Part shown: in pieces, positions 25,017 to 34,278 of the stretch | Layout: each line of letters opens with the position of its first letter | Position numbering within the stretch: the first letter of the stretch is position 1 | Assembly (NCBI GenBank): GCA_029261255.1 | Contig: JAJDBQ010000142.1 | Location: 1-63,858 of the forward strand | Source: Nitrospirales bacterium | GTDB taxonomy: Bacteria; Nitrospirota; Nitrospiria; Nitrospirales; UBA8639 | Direction of reading: 5' to 3' | Length of the DNA stretch: 63,858 bases | Position numbers and translations under genes: made by a program | Notes under the pieces: model-generated | What the model was told of the DNA's origin: nothing | The model's input: the letters and a program-made list of their open reading frames with translations, nothing else | The model's database searches: none

Positions 25017-27866
25017 ATGCAGCAGAAACAAGTGAATCGTCCCGTACGAAATAAGCACATCAAAAGCAGAGGAGCAGATATCTCATCGATCGCGATCAAC
25101 ACTGCGCGAGCAGTGATGGGATATTATCGAAACAGCGTAAATCACGCTGGCCGTTCTTGTGAGGATTCATGCCTGTGTTTGCCTCCGCAACGATTCGTAT
25201 GGGGGTTTATTGTGGGACTCTCATCCTTGGCGTTGACTGCCTACAATCCGGCCTTGGCGCAAGAAGGATGGGAGTCACTAGACGGAGAGCAACGAGAGCA
25301 TGATTCAGAAAAGAAAGTGACGGCACATCGTCAATTCATAGATAACCGCGCTGCCCAGTCCATGTATGGGCGGGAGAGTGGGGCGAATCAGCATACGCGA
25401 CGACAAGCGGTGGCTCTTCGTGTAGCCGCGAACAACAACTCAGCGGAAACGTCAAGACAGGTTGTGAAAATTCCTGCGGGAGATCTGCATGTCGCCTTAC
25501 TAGCTTTGGGCCAGCAGACCAATCTGCAACTTCTGTATCCTCCTGAGTTAATCGCGGGGATCCAGACCAAGGGGGTGCACGGCACATTGACACCGAAACA
25601 GGCGTTAGAAGAACTCCTTGTCGACACCAGTTTGCAATTTCGATTCTCTGATGCGGCAACAGTGACTCTTCAATCGACGAGTACTTCCCAGCAAACCGGT
25701 AATGGCCAGAATTCGGGCGTGAGCCAGAAAGGCGACAACACCGTGATTCAGGCCGACCCGATTGTGATCGAAGAGACCATTACACGTTCAACAATATCCC
25801 TGCCTTCCGTCGACGGGTACAAAGCCGATCAAACAACGAGTGTCACACGTACGGCGTTGCCCATCAAAGAGACGCCCACGTCCATTGGGGTCGTGACCCG
25901 CGATCTTATTCGTGATACGGGTGCTCGAACACAGAACGATGCGTTTGAGGCGGTCAGTGGCGTCTCACGAGAAATCACTCGTTTTTCAAGAGCCGAAGCT
26001 TTTTCGATTCGTGGCTTTTCGGTTAATGGAACCGGTGGGGAGTCCCTTTCGGGCTTGAAGTCCAATGGCCTGCCCACCGATGGAGTGTGGGCTCCTGACC
26101 CCGCGATCATTGAACGCTATGAAATTGTGAAAGGGCCGGCCTCCATCACGGGTGGGGCCGCAAACCCTGGCGGAATCGTGAATCGCATTACCAAGAGTCC
26201 ACAAGACGCTAATTTTGCCACGTCTGAGTTTCAAGTGGGGTCCTATGGTTTGTATCGCGGGAATATTGATGTCAATGGCGTGCTGCCGCAGAACAAGAAC
26301 CTGCGGGGGCGATTGATTTTTGCGGTGGAAGAGGGTGGGGAGTTTGTGGATGATGTCGATGTCCGGCAATATACCGTAGCGCCGTCGCTCGAACTGGGCC
26401 TGTTTGGCGGAGACGGTACCTTGTTGCTGACTGGCCATTACCAGCATTTCAAGGGGGGGAGCGATCCTGGATTTCCCCTTATTTTTGAGAATGGTGATGC
26501 TCCCGACATTTCCCGCACGAGCAATATCGGAGGAGGCAGCGCGAACGGAGCCGAGACCACCTTCGAGGGACAAAACTATGAAGCCCACTACCTCCATCGG
26601 TTTGTGGAGAATTTGACCTTGTCGGTGAAAGGCAAATATTCGAAGTCGGATCGAGACGGTGAGGAGATCTATGCGTACAATTATTCTTATCAACCATTGA
26701 CGGCGACGAATGGGTCGACGGAGATCAATGCGGTCGATAGAGCCGATGAATTTGCGACCTATGCCGGGGAGGTGTTTCTCAGCAAGAAGCTCGACCTGTT
26801 CGGACAGCAGCATGATGTTTTGCTGGGTGTGGATTTTCGTGATGAACGATCGGACACATGTTGGGCTTATACGATTCTGGGGAACGACGATATTTTCAAT
26901 CCCGCGAATCAATTTAAATTTGTGTCCAATAAGACCTGCTCTTCCTTTAATCGTTCTAGCCAGTTGGTTCAGACCGGGGGTTTCGGGCAGCTTGTGGTGC
27001 GGCCAACTGAGCGTCTGACTCTGGTGGGGGCGCTCCGACACGATTGGGCAGATACGCAATTGGATCTTCGGAATAGTAACGAGAGACAGCAGGATTTTGC
27101 GACTGATCTGACGGGTCGCATCGGGGCCACGTTTGCACTCTTTCCCTGGTTGAATGTGTATGGCGGGTATCAGGAGTCCTTTGTTCCGCAATTGGCAACG
27201 ACAGTGGATGGGGATCTTCTGCCTCCTGAAACCGGAAAAAGCTACGAGGTGGGCGCCAAGCTCAATCTCTTTGAGGGTCGACTGCTCATGACCACGGCCT
27301 TCTACCGAACCTACCGACAGAATGTGGCGGTTTTCACTCCAAACCAAGGGGGCTTTGTCTTTGTCAATGCCGGTGAGCAACGGCATCAGGGGGTGGAATT
27401 TGACATCAATGGTCAGCCGTTTCCCGGGTTGAACGTGAATGGCCAGTTTTCCTATCTGGATGCCGAGGTAACGAAAACTTCGTCTGCCTCAGGTTTTGTC
27501 GAGGGGAAAGCCCCGCAGTTTCTCCCGGTGTCGTACATTGGGCGGATTTTTGCCACCTATGAGTTACAGACCGGCTCACTCCAGGGACTGGGCTTTGGGG
27601 TTGGGGCGTATTTTCATAGTGGGTATAGGATAGACAACAATGAAAAGATTTCCACCGATGCCTTTCAGCGGGTCGATGCCGTGGCGTTTTATCGTCCGAC
27701 CCGGAAAGCGTATGAATTTAGGGTTAACGTGCGCAATCTCTTGGACGCGACCTATATCAACTCCCTTGCCTATCGAGGTTCGAGCAATCATTTCGGCGCA
27801 CCGGTCAGTGTCTTTGGGACCTTGCGCGTGACGTTTTCGCCAGATCTGGATTGGTCGTTGTGGTAG
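25017..27866 (+). CDS. TonB-dependent siderophore receptor 1 with signalling domain
   Basis: This outer-membrane receptor is of the FpvA/FhuE type, about 950 residues. Signal region first, then an STN signalling domain (GDLHVALLALGQQTNLQLLYPPELI). A plug follows (TQNDAFEAVSGVSREIT, KGPASITGGAANPGGIVNRITK), then a 22-strand barrel ending DLDWSLW. The terminal aromatic is Trp rather than the usual Phe, as in receptor 2. The frame is open further upstream, but a terminator lies there. ATG 25017 has AGAAAGG 9 bases before it, and ATG 25011 is too close to it. The STN domain is what contacts FecR. The ligand is not deducible. Confidence 0.9.
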   Translation: MQQKQVNRPVRNKHIKSRGADISSIAINTARAVMGYYRNSVNHAGRSCEDSCLCLPPQRFVWGFIVGLSSLALTAYNPALAQEGWESLDGEQREHDSEKKVTAHRQFIDNRAAQSMYGRESGANQHTRRQAVALRVAANNNSAETSRQVVKIPAGDLHVALLALGQQTNLQLLYPPELIAGIQTKGVHGTLTPKQALEELLVDTSLQFRFSDAATVTLQSTSTSQQTGNGQNSGVSQKGDNTVIQADPIVIEETITRSTISLPSVDGYKADQTTSVTRTALPIKETPTSIGVVTRDLIRDTGARTQNDAFEAVSGVSREITRFSRAEAFSIRGFSVNGTGGESLSGLKSNGLPTDGVWAPDPAIIERYEIVKGPASITGGAANPGGIVNRITKSPQDANFATSEFQVGSYGLYRGNIDVNGVLPQNKNLRGRLIFAVEEGGEFVDDVDVRQYTVAPSLELGLFGGDGTLLLTGHYQHFKGGSDPGFPLIFENGDAPDISRTSNIGGGSANGAETTFEGQNYEAHYLHRFVENLTLSVKGKYSKSDRDGEEIYAYNYSYQPLTATNGSTEINAVDRADEFATYAGEVFLSKKLDLFGQQHDVLLGVDFRDERSDTCWAYTILGNDDIFNPANQFKFVSNKTCSSFNRSSQLVQTGGFGQLVVRPTERLTLVGALRHDWADTQLDLRNSNERQQDFATDLTGRIGATFALFPWLNVYGGYQESFVPQLATTVDGDLLPPETGKSYEVGAKLNLFEGRLLMTTAFYRTYRQNVAVFTPNQGGFVFVNAGEQRHQGVEFDINGQPFPGLNVNGQFSYLDAEVTKTSSASGFVEGKAPQFLPVSYIGRIFATYELQTGSLQGLGFGVGAYFHSGYRIDNNEKISTDAFQRVDAVAFYRPTRKAYEFRVNVRNLLDATYINSLAYRGSSNHFGAPVSVFGTLRVTFSPDLDWSLW

Positions 27867-28463
27867 ATCAAAGACATGAAGTGCAAAGGTTGAAGCGATT
27901 CGCGAGAACGTGACAGACGAGAGCCGGTGGGTTGCCAATAAGGCAAAGAGGAATCTGTCGAAGGAGCGATGGCGTCATGATGGGTATTCGTATGCCCGAC
28001 AGGTTTGTTGCACCTCACGACAATTCAACGGCTCTTGCATCAATCTACAGAGAAAGCTTTTCGAGTGCTGTTCTATTCCACGTAAGGTGGAGCGGAGCAC
28101 TTCCTCGAAGTGGCCAACGTTTAATGAACTGGTTTTTTTAAGGCCGCTTCCAGGCCTTTGGCAGGAATGGATTCCCCAACGAGCTTTCTCCCCTTTGCGG
28201 TTGATATGAGGTGAGCAATCCGTTTGTTCTGCCGATCTTGTCGCTTGTGCAATGAGCTCTTTTGCTCGAGGACTTTCAGCGATTGAGAGACTCTTCCTTT
28301 TGTCAGTCCTAAATCCTCTCGATTGGCCCATCCCGAACATCGTCTTTTTGAAAAAACCTAGCGAGCAAACATGTTTCTCTTGCATTTGAACATATTATTT
28401 GGGGGCGAGTGGCGAGTTTGGTCTAAATACCTAACATGGCGTTGACGCTGAAAATTATATTAT
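27867..28463. other. intergenic region before fecI2
   Basis: About 600 bases after receptor 1. Short frames on both strands (up to 136 codons on the minus strand) show no domain and no clear ribosome sites. The stretch becomes AT-rich near 28450, where the Fur box lies. It may hold decayed coding sequence, but nothing could be matched to the neighbours. Confidence 0.35.
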
Positions 28464-28482
28464 GATAATAGTTTTCATTATC
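28464..28482 (+). promoter_or_regulatory. Fur box upstream of fecI2
   Basis: GATAATAGTTTTCATTATC matches the 19-base Fur consensus at 15 positions, with both outer hexamers perfect. It sits in an AT-rich stretch 174 bases before the fecI2 ATG. This predicts iron repression of the sigma gene. Confidence 0.7.
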
Positions 28483-28637
28483 ATTTTTTATTCTGTGCAG
28501 GAGAGAGGAAAGTCAGGTCTAGACAGTCAACAACAAGCGTTGTTTGTGTCACTGTTGAGTCAGACTTGGCGAGTTTCTTTTCTTCCTCATTCATTTGGTG
28601 TCATCCCGTGTCTGAACCTCTGAGCCCAAGTCCCTCA

Positions 28638-29126
28638 ATGAGCACACTCGTTCGTGAGCACTACGACGAGCTATTGTCGTTTTTAACAGTTCGACTGAGA
28701 TCACGTGATCAAGCCTCGGATGTCGTTCAGGAGACGTTCCTGCGAGTCTGTTCTTTGCCAGCTTCCCGACCCATTCTGAATCCCCGGGCCTTTTTGTATA
28801 AAACGGCGACGAACATCACCATTGACTTCTTTCGCAGACAACAGAAACACACCCCTCGATTTGTCGATTTAGAAGAGGCAGAGGTCTTTCCCTCTGTTCA
28901 GCCGAACCAGGAAAGGATTCTTACCGGAAAAGAAGATATTGCACGATTGAGTCAGGCCATTGCTGACTTGCCGCCAAAATGTCGGCATGTGTTTTTACTT
29001 CATAAGGTGAAAGGCAAATCCCATAGGGAAATCGCCGAGCGCCTCGGTATTTCGCAAAACATGGTCGAAAAACATATCATGAAAGGCTTGAATCACTGTC
29101 GGCAGCGACTCGAAGAATCCGCATAA
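28638..29126 (+). CDS. fecI: FecI-type ECF RNA polymerase sigma factor 2
   Basis: The 163-residue sigma factor is closely similar to FecI1. Region 2 carries SDVVQETFLRVC and ATNITIDFFRRQQ; region 4 carries DLPPKCRHVFLLHKVKGKS and IAERLGISQNMVEKH. The start is uncertain. ATG 28638 lacks a clear ribosome site, GTG 28608 would add ten residues, and homology with FecI1 fits 28638. It is preceded by a strong Fur box and followed by fecR2 and receptor 2. The near-identical region 4 recognition helices (GISKNMVEKH and GISQNMVEKH) suggest both sigmas share promoters. Confidence 0.9.
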   Translation: MSTLVREHYDELLSFLTVRLRSRDQASDVVQETFLRVCSLPASRPILNPRAFLYKTATNITIDFFRRQQKHTPRFVDLEEAEVFPSVQPNQERILTGKEDIARLSQAIADLPPKCRHVFLLHKVKGKSHREIAERLGISQNMVEKHIMKGLNHCRQRLEESA

Positions 29127-29382
29127 CCCCGCTAGACCAACAATCCAATAATCCTACCGATCACATCTCAGCAAGTATGGCCTAGTCCTTTTTGCCCAAC
29201 AGTCCTAGAAAGACATATGAGTCTGACGCTGAACGTCGTCGCTCGTAAAAACTTCTTCGTTTTTCTTTATAAGAGTGTAGGAGAGAAGCACAACACATCA
29301 TGTAGATGGTTCTGAGTCATGTAGGTGACGTATGGTTCGAACTCTCAAACCTTAGTGATGAGGCGACATCATATTGTCGAAG

Positions 29383-29408
29383 GTCAGGGTTTTGATTTAC
29401 CATTCGTC
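29383..29408 (+). promoter_or_regulatory. ECF-type promoter motif upstream of fecR2
   Basis: GTCAGG (29383-29388), 14 bases, then TTCGTC (29403-29408). It is 50 bases before the fecR2 ATG in the 331-base fecI2-fecR2 gap. It corresponds to the site in the fecI1-fecR1 gap. Confidence 0.7.
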
Positions 29409-29457
29409 TCATCCTCATTGATTCTATAACGTTCCATTATAGGAAGATCTTTCGGGT

Positions 29458-30486
29458 ATGACGGAAGAGACGAACAAATCTTCATCCTCCTTGCCGCGTG
29501 AACAAGCACTGAAATGGGTCGTTCGTCTGCAGTCAGGTGAATCGACGGAGGAGGATCGACAAAATCTTGAACATTGGTTACGTGAGAGCCCCAGTCATCG
29601 GCAAGAGTTTGAACACTTCACGAAAGTCTGGTCAACACTCGACGCAACCCCCCCACAACTCACGGTAGAACTCTCGCAGGCAGAGGACTATTGGGAACAA
29701 CATGCACCGATACCATCATCGTCATGGCTAGGAAGTTTCCTGCATTGGGGACAGACAGGCGCTGCTATAGGCGCTATGGCAGCCATGATCATGTGTATCT
29801 TGTGGTGGTGGCCCGAGACGCCCGGACCGACGCAGTATTACCAAACAGCCAAAGGGGAACAACAATCCATCACGTTGGTCGATGGGTCTACCATCATCAT
29901 GAATACGGACTCCAAGCTGTCCGTTCAAATGTCCGACCATGAACGAATCGTCATTCTTCAACAGGGGGAAGCCGTATTCACGGTCGCGCATGAGAAAGAA
30001 CGTTCCTTCGACGTCCATGCAGACAACGGGATTATTCACGACATTGGTACGCAATTTCTCGTTCAGACATTCCCGAGGAAGGTCCGGGTTGCCGTCCTTG
30101 AGGGAATGGTTGAGGTGGGCTTGAATTCAGGGAAAATTGATGAGATCGTTCCGCGATCGAAAGTCCTCAGAAAAGGGGAGCAGGTGTTTTACACAGCGGA
30201 GGCTCACATTTCGGCGATCAAAGAATTCGCCGCACAGAGCGCCATGGCGTGGATCGACGGCAAACTTGTGTTCGTGGAAAAGCCCTTAGCGGATGTGCTG
30301 AAAGAATGGGCGCGGTACCGATCCGGAGAGATTCGGTTGCGGGATGAAAACCTGGGCGCCATCCCAATCAGCGGGGTTTTTCGTATAGACAATGTCGAGA
30401 GTTTTTTTCAGGCCCTGCAAAGTGCCCTTCCCATTAGACTCACCCACGTGAGTCCTCAACTCGTCCTCCTAGAGCGCAAGTCGTAG
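29458..30486 (+). CDS. fecR: FecR anti-sigma/sensor protein 2
   Basis: The 342-residue product is complete. It has an N-terminal DUF4880-type cytoplasmic domain (ALKWVVRLQSGESTEEDRQN, then HRQEFEHFTKVW), a membrane helix near residues 102-120, a FecR domain (YYQTAKGEQQSITLVDGST) and a C-terminal STN-like part (LADVLKEWARYRSGEIRL). It is about 60 percent identical by eye to FecR1 over the shared part. It should bind the STN domain of receptor 2 in the periplasm and FecI2 in the cytoplasm. Confidence 0.92.
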   Translation: MTEETNKSSSSLPREQALKWVVRLQSGESTEEDRQNLEHWLRESPSHRQEFEHFTKVWSTLDATPPQLTVELSQAEDYWEQHAPIPSSSWLGSFLHWGQTGAAIGAMAAMIMCILWWWPETPGPTQYYQTAKGEQQSITLVDGSTIIMNTDSKLSVQMSDHERIVILQQGEAVFTVAHEKERSFDVHADNGIIHDIGTQFLVQTFPRKVRVAVLEGMVEVGLNSGKIDEIVPRSKVLRKGEQVFYTAEAHISAIKEFAAQSAMAWIDGKLVFVEKPLADVLKEWARYRSGEIRLRDENLGAIPISGVFRIDNVESFFQALQSALPIRLTHVSPQLVLLERKS

Positions 30487-30732
30487 CCTACAGTCTTTCG
30501 TACATTCTCCCCAAACATTCAGCACGGGCTTATTCTCGCGCGTTGGTTTCTTATACATGAACCATCCTTGTGGTTTTTTCTTGTCTCTTTAGGTTACGTA
30601 AGCAAGAAAAAAGAAATTCTTTCTTATTTCCTTGCACAACATAAGCAAGGACGAAGGTGGTGATGATCTTTGCAGTAAGTTGAGTTTGTCTTCGCTAAGT
30701 TGTGGGGAACGAAAGGAAATGGCAATCACCAC

Positions 30733-30758
30733 GTCAGGTTTTGTGCGGACGATTCGTC
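30733..30758 (+). promoter_or_regulatory. ECF-type promoter motif upstream of receptor 2
   Basis: GTCAGG (30733-30738), 14 bases, then TTCGTC (30753-30758). It is 243 bases before the receptor 2 ATG and in the same orientation. The long leader it implies contains a terminator at 30945. Confidence 0.7.
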
Positions 30759-30764
30759 TTATCC

Positions 30765-30944
30765 TGGAATTTTGCATAGACGTTTGCCTGAATAGGTTGC
30801 AATGAGTTCAACATTCTCATGCCAGCGTGCAGACAAATTAGGGCTGTACCTTGTGAGTGTTGAAGAGGAATGCCATAGGTAGTCATACATCATATCAGTC
30901 TTCATAAATTCTCATCTCGAGGACAGAGAGCCAAGATTCCAGAT
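30765..30944 (+). other. leader region of receptor 2 with possible 26-codon peptide
   Basis: A short frame (30802-30882, ATG to TAG) encodes 26 residues with two cysteines and no known motif. It occupies the place where receptor 1 has the zinc-ribbon gene. The leader also has GAGGACAGAG just before the terminator, as in receptor 1. It may be an attenuator leader or a separate small RNA of about 200 bases. Neither is proven. Confidence 0.35.
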
Positions 30945-30978
30945 CCCACAACTACAGACGTAGTTGTGGGTTTTTTTT
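30945..30978 (+). terminator. intrinsic terminator in the receptor 2 leader
   Basis: CCCACAACTA (30945-30954) pairs perfectly with TAGTTGTGGG (30961-30970) across a six-base loop and is followed by eight T. It ends 23 bases before the ATG of receptor 2. Position and shape match the terminator before receptor 1. Confidence 0.88.
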
Positions 30979-31001
30979 GAGTAGACGAAAGGAATGTTAG
31001 C

Positions 31002-33752
31002 ATGAGGCAGAAGAAACTGAAGCAGGGGTTACGAAAAAAAACGCATCCAGCCACAACCGAACTGGTTGATGTTTATCATCCATCTAGTTTGGTCTTGGGC
31101 TTTATCGCCGGACTTTCTTCCTTCGCATTGGGTGTCGATAATCCCGTGTTAGCAAAGGATAACTCATCCCAATCTCAGGAGGGAAATCAAGAAGAACAGG
31201 AGCCAGGCACAGGTCTTCCCCTTCGAACCCACCAATCGGATTTCCGACAGGCGCTGGATCTTTCGAACCGTTCAATGGGACGCCAGAGAAGACAGGATGC
31301 CAATCTCACTCATCGCTTTGTCGCACAACTCACCGACCTCCAAGACCTTTCCGATGGGTCGAGAAATCGCCTGGACATCCCATCCGGTGATTTGCAATCA
31401 GCGTTGCTGATCCTGTCAGAGCAAGCAGGCTTGCAACTCCTTTACTCTTCTGAATTAATCGCTGATTTGCAAACTCAGGGTGTTCAAGGAACCTATTCGT
31501 CTGACGAGGCTCTCAAGGAATTACTCAATGGAACGGACTTAGATTATCGTTTCTCAGATTCTTCGACCGCGACTTTACAACAGGCTGGCAGTACACAAGC
31601 AGTTGGTAAAGGACAGAGCGACGACACCATTATCCAAGCCAACCCCATTGTGATCGAAGAGACCATCACACGGTCTAAGGTGTTCTTGCCTCCCGTTGAC
31701 GGGTATAAAGCGGATCAGACGACCGTTAGCACGCGCACCGCCTTACCCATTAGTGAAACGCCGACGTCCATCGGAGTGGTGACTCGCGATATCATTAAGG
31801 ACACCGATTCTCGTTCGCAAAACGATGCCTTCGAACATGTTAGTGGGGTGGCGCGGGGCAATACCAGTCGTGGGGGACGGACAGAATCGTTCAGTATCCG
31901 AGGTTTCGCAGGTAGTAATAGAGAAGGTTCGTTTGGTGCCATCAGGTCGAATGGGTTACCAACAGACACGTCATTTGCCCCAGATCCGGCCCTTGTCGAG
32001 CGGTACGAGATTATTAAGGGCCCGGCCTCGATTGCCGGAGGGACGTCCTCACCTGGCGGTCTCGTGAATCGTATTACGAAGACTCCGCAGGATACGAACT
32101 TTCTTACGTCTGATTTTCAAGTCGGCTCCTTTGACCTCTACCGCGGCGTGGTGGATGTCAATGGGGTGTTGCCGCAACACAAGAACGTGCGCGGACGGAT
32201 GATCTTTGCGATCGAGGAAGGTGGCCATTTTGTCGATGATATCGATGTCCGGCAATATTCCGCGGCGCCGTCGTTAGAAGTCGACCTGTTTAATGGAGCT
32301 GGCACGTTATTACTCACCGGCCATTATCAGAAATTTGATGGCGCAAGCTATCCAGGGTTCCCCTTGTTGACGAATGGTGAAGTCCCCGATATTCCGCGTA
32401 CTCGCTCCATAGGAGGCGGAAGCTCGAACGGGGCTAAGTTTACTTTCGAAGGGGAAAACTATGAATTGCACTATAATCACGAGTTTGTCGATAACTTAAC
32501 ACTCTCGATGAAAGGGAAGTATTCGAAAGCCGATCAATCTGATAAGTACCTGTATGCTTACGGCTTTGGTCCAGGATTAACGTCAGGGATGCAAGCGCCT
32601 ATTTACGGATCGTTGCGTACGATTGATTGGGAAACGTGGGCGGGAGAGATGTTTCTCAGCAAAGAATTCGAGATGCTGGGCCAGAACCATGAGGTCTTGC
32701 TTGGAGTTGACCATCGCGACCAGACTCAAGGCGTTTCTGCCTCGTATGTAGGTTTGGGATATGATAATCCCTTTAATCCAGATAATAACTTTCAGCTACC
32801 ATCAGATGCTGTGGTGGAGGCCAATTTGTTTGCGACCTCCCCTCGAACGAGTAAGATTAAACAAACTGGCCTGTTTGGCCAGGCGGTGGTTCGACCCATT
32901 GAGCGGCTCACACTTGTGGCGGGCGGCCGATATGACTGGGCGGAGGCGTCCAGGGAGACTCGGAGGGCGCGTTCCAACGGGAGTGAGAACTATTCCGAAT
33001 TTACCGGCCGCGTGGGAGCGACCTATGAATTGCTTCCTGATTTGCGAGTCTATGCGGGCTATTCGCAGTCGTTTCAAGCCAATATTCTCTCAACGACTGT
33101 AGGTGGCAACTTGGTCCCGGCCGAGACAGGAGAGAGTTATGAGGTTGGGGCAAAGCTCGACCTCCTGGATGGGCGGCTCCGGCTGACCACGGCCTTGTTT
33201 CGCACCTTTCGGCAGAATGTCGCAACCACGGATCCCGACAATCCGAGATTTTCGATTGCGGTGGGCGAGCAGCGCCATCAGGGAGTGGAGTTTGATGTCA
33301 ACGGTCAACCGTGGCCGGGTCTCAATTTGACGGCAAATTTTTCGTATCTCGACGCGGAGATTACTGAAAGTAACCTTGCCGGAACGGTTGGGGATACTCC
33401 TACTCTAATTCCACGGTCGTATATCGGGAAGGTCTTCGCGACCTACGAATTGCAATCGGGTTTGCTGCAGGGAGTGGGATTTGGTGGCGGGGTATTCTTC
33501 CAGAGTGGGTACGAACTGAACTTGCCCAACCGATTTAAGACCGATGGTTATGAGCGAGTGGATGCAGTGGTGTTTTATCGTCCGCCAAGGAAGGCCTATG
33601 ACTTTACAATCAATGTGCGCAATCTGTTGGATGCCACCTATATAGAAAGTCCTAGTTTTTTAGAATTTGGAAACCAATTTGGTGCACCACTGAGCGTGTT
33701 CGGCACCTTGCGTGTGAAATTTTCCCCGGACCTGGATTGGTCGCTGTGGTAA
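31002..33752 (+). CDS. TonB-dependent siderophore receptor 2 with signalling domain
   Basis: The 916-residue outer-membrane receptor is closely related to receptor 1. The STN domain is IPSGDLQSALLILSEQAGLQ onward. The plug contains QNDAFEHVSGVARGN and KGPASIAGGTSSPGGLVNR. The barrel ends DLDWSLW. The start has AAAGGA 8 bases upstream. Differences from receptor 1 concentrate in the extracellular loops, which suggests a different siderophore. It forms a cassette with fecI2 and fecR2. Confidence 0.92.
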   Translation: MRQKKLKQGLRKKTHPATTELVDVYHPSSLVLGFIAGLSSFALGVDNPVLAKDNSSQSQEGNQEEQEPGTGLPLRTHQSDFRQALDLSNRSMGRQRRQDANLTHRFVAQLTDLQDLSDGSRNRLDIPSGDLQSALLILSEQAGLQLLYSSELIADLQTQGVQGTYSSDEALKELLNGTDLDYRFSDSSTATLQQAGSTQAVGKGQSDDTIIQANPIVIEETITRSKVFLPPVDGYKADQTTVSTRTALPISETPTSIGVVTRDIIKDTDSRSQNDAFEHVSGVARGNTSRGGRTESFSIRGFAGSNREGSFGAIRSNGLPTDTSFAPDPALVERYEIIKGPASIAGGTSSPGGLVNRITKTPQDTNFLTSDFQVGSFDLYRGVVDVNGVLPQHKNVRGRMIFAIEEGGHFVDDIDVRQYSAAPSLEVDLFNGAGTLLLTGHYQKFDGASYPGFPLLTNGEVPDIPRTRSIGGGSSNGAKFTFEGENYELHYNHEFVDNLTLSMKGKYSKADQSDKYLYAYGFGPGLTSGMQAPIYGSLRTIDWETWAGEMFLSKEFEMLGQNHEVLLGVDHRDQTQGVSASYVGLGYDNPFNPDNNFQLPSDAVVEANLFATSPRTSKIKQTGLFGQAVVRPIERLTLVAGGRYDWAEASRETRRARSNGSENYSEFTGRVGATYELLPDLRVYAGYSQSFQANILSTTVGGNLVPAETGESYEVGAKLDLLDGRLRLTTALFRTFRQNVATTDPDNPRFSIAVGEQRHQGVEFDVNGQPWPGLNLTANFSYLDAEITESNLAGTVGDTPTLIPRSYIGKVFATYELQSGLLQGVGFGGGVFFQSGYELNLPNRFKTDGYERVDAVVFYRPPRKAYDFTINVRNLLDATYIESPSFLEFGNQFGAPLSVFGTLRVKFSPDLDWSLW

Positions 33753-33903
33753 TTCAAAGGAGAGACGTGTTCCGGAAAAGGACAGCACACTCGAAGATCG
33801 CAATCCGGAACAAGCGCTCCTCATCTGAGGTTTCAAGAAGACCATATGGCACGGCTCGTTAGAACAACGTCTCAATTTTGACGAGTCCGTCTCGTTTTCT
33901 GTT

Positions 33904-34158
33904 GTGGGCCTTCGTTACGAGGTCCCTTGCGAATGTGGCTTTGACCTATTCAGGGTTCAAGCTCAACGGTCCTTGGCCCACTTACCATTCGTATCTCTTC
34001 GAAACGAACCTTGCCAGAAATGTGGGGCACTGGCCTACCACCCAATGCAACATGAATCAACGTTACTCACGAGATTCTTTCCACAAGTTGGGCATGCATT
34101 TGCTCAGAGAATTCGTACTTGGAAAACTGTTCCTGTCCGATTCGATCAAGAGCCATAA
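33904..34158 (+). CDS. small CxC/CxxC zinc-ribbon-like protein
   Basis: From the GTG at 33904 the 84-residue frame contains VPCECGFDLFRV and EPCQKCGALAYHP, two cysteine pairs suited to a zinc ribbon. The spacing differs from the Com-like proteins at 24.7 and 41.4 kb. The frame is open upstream without a better start, so the N-terminus is uncertain. It lies between receptor 2 and a PepSY gene. No family recognised. Confidence 0.4.
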   Translation: MGLRYEVPCECGFDLFRVQAQRSLAHLPFVSLRNEPCQKCGALAYHPMQHESTLLTRFFPQVGHAFAQRIRTWKTVPVRFDQEP

Positions 34159-34278
34159 ATCTTCAGTGTCTGCTCACCATCATGAATAATGACTCGGGTG
34201 TCTCCCATGAACATGGGAATGTCACGACGTGGCTACTGATTGGTGTGTCTGTTTATCGATGTTGCGACGTGAGTAAAT

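Noticed and set aside
25986-27386. 466-codon open frame on the minus strand
   Set aside because: It is antisense to receptor 1 over its whole length, has no domain, and its sequence is explained by the codon pattern of the receptor gene.
27932-28385. Frames on both strands between receptor 1 and fecI2
   Set aside because: No domains, poor starts, and the two strands compete; left as possible decayed DNA.
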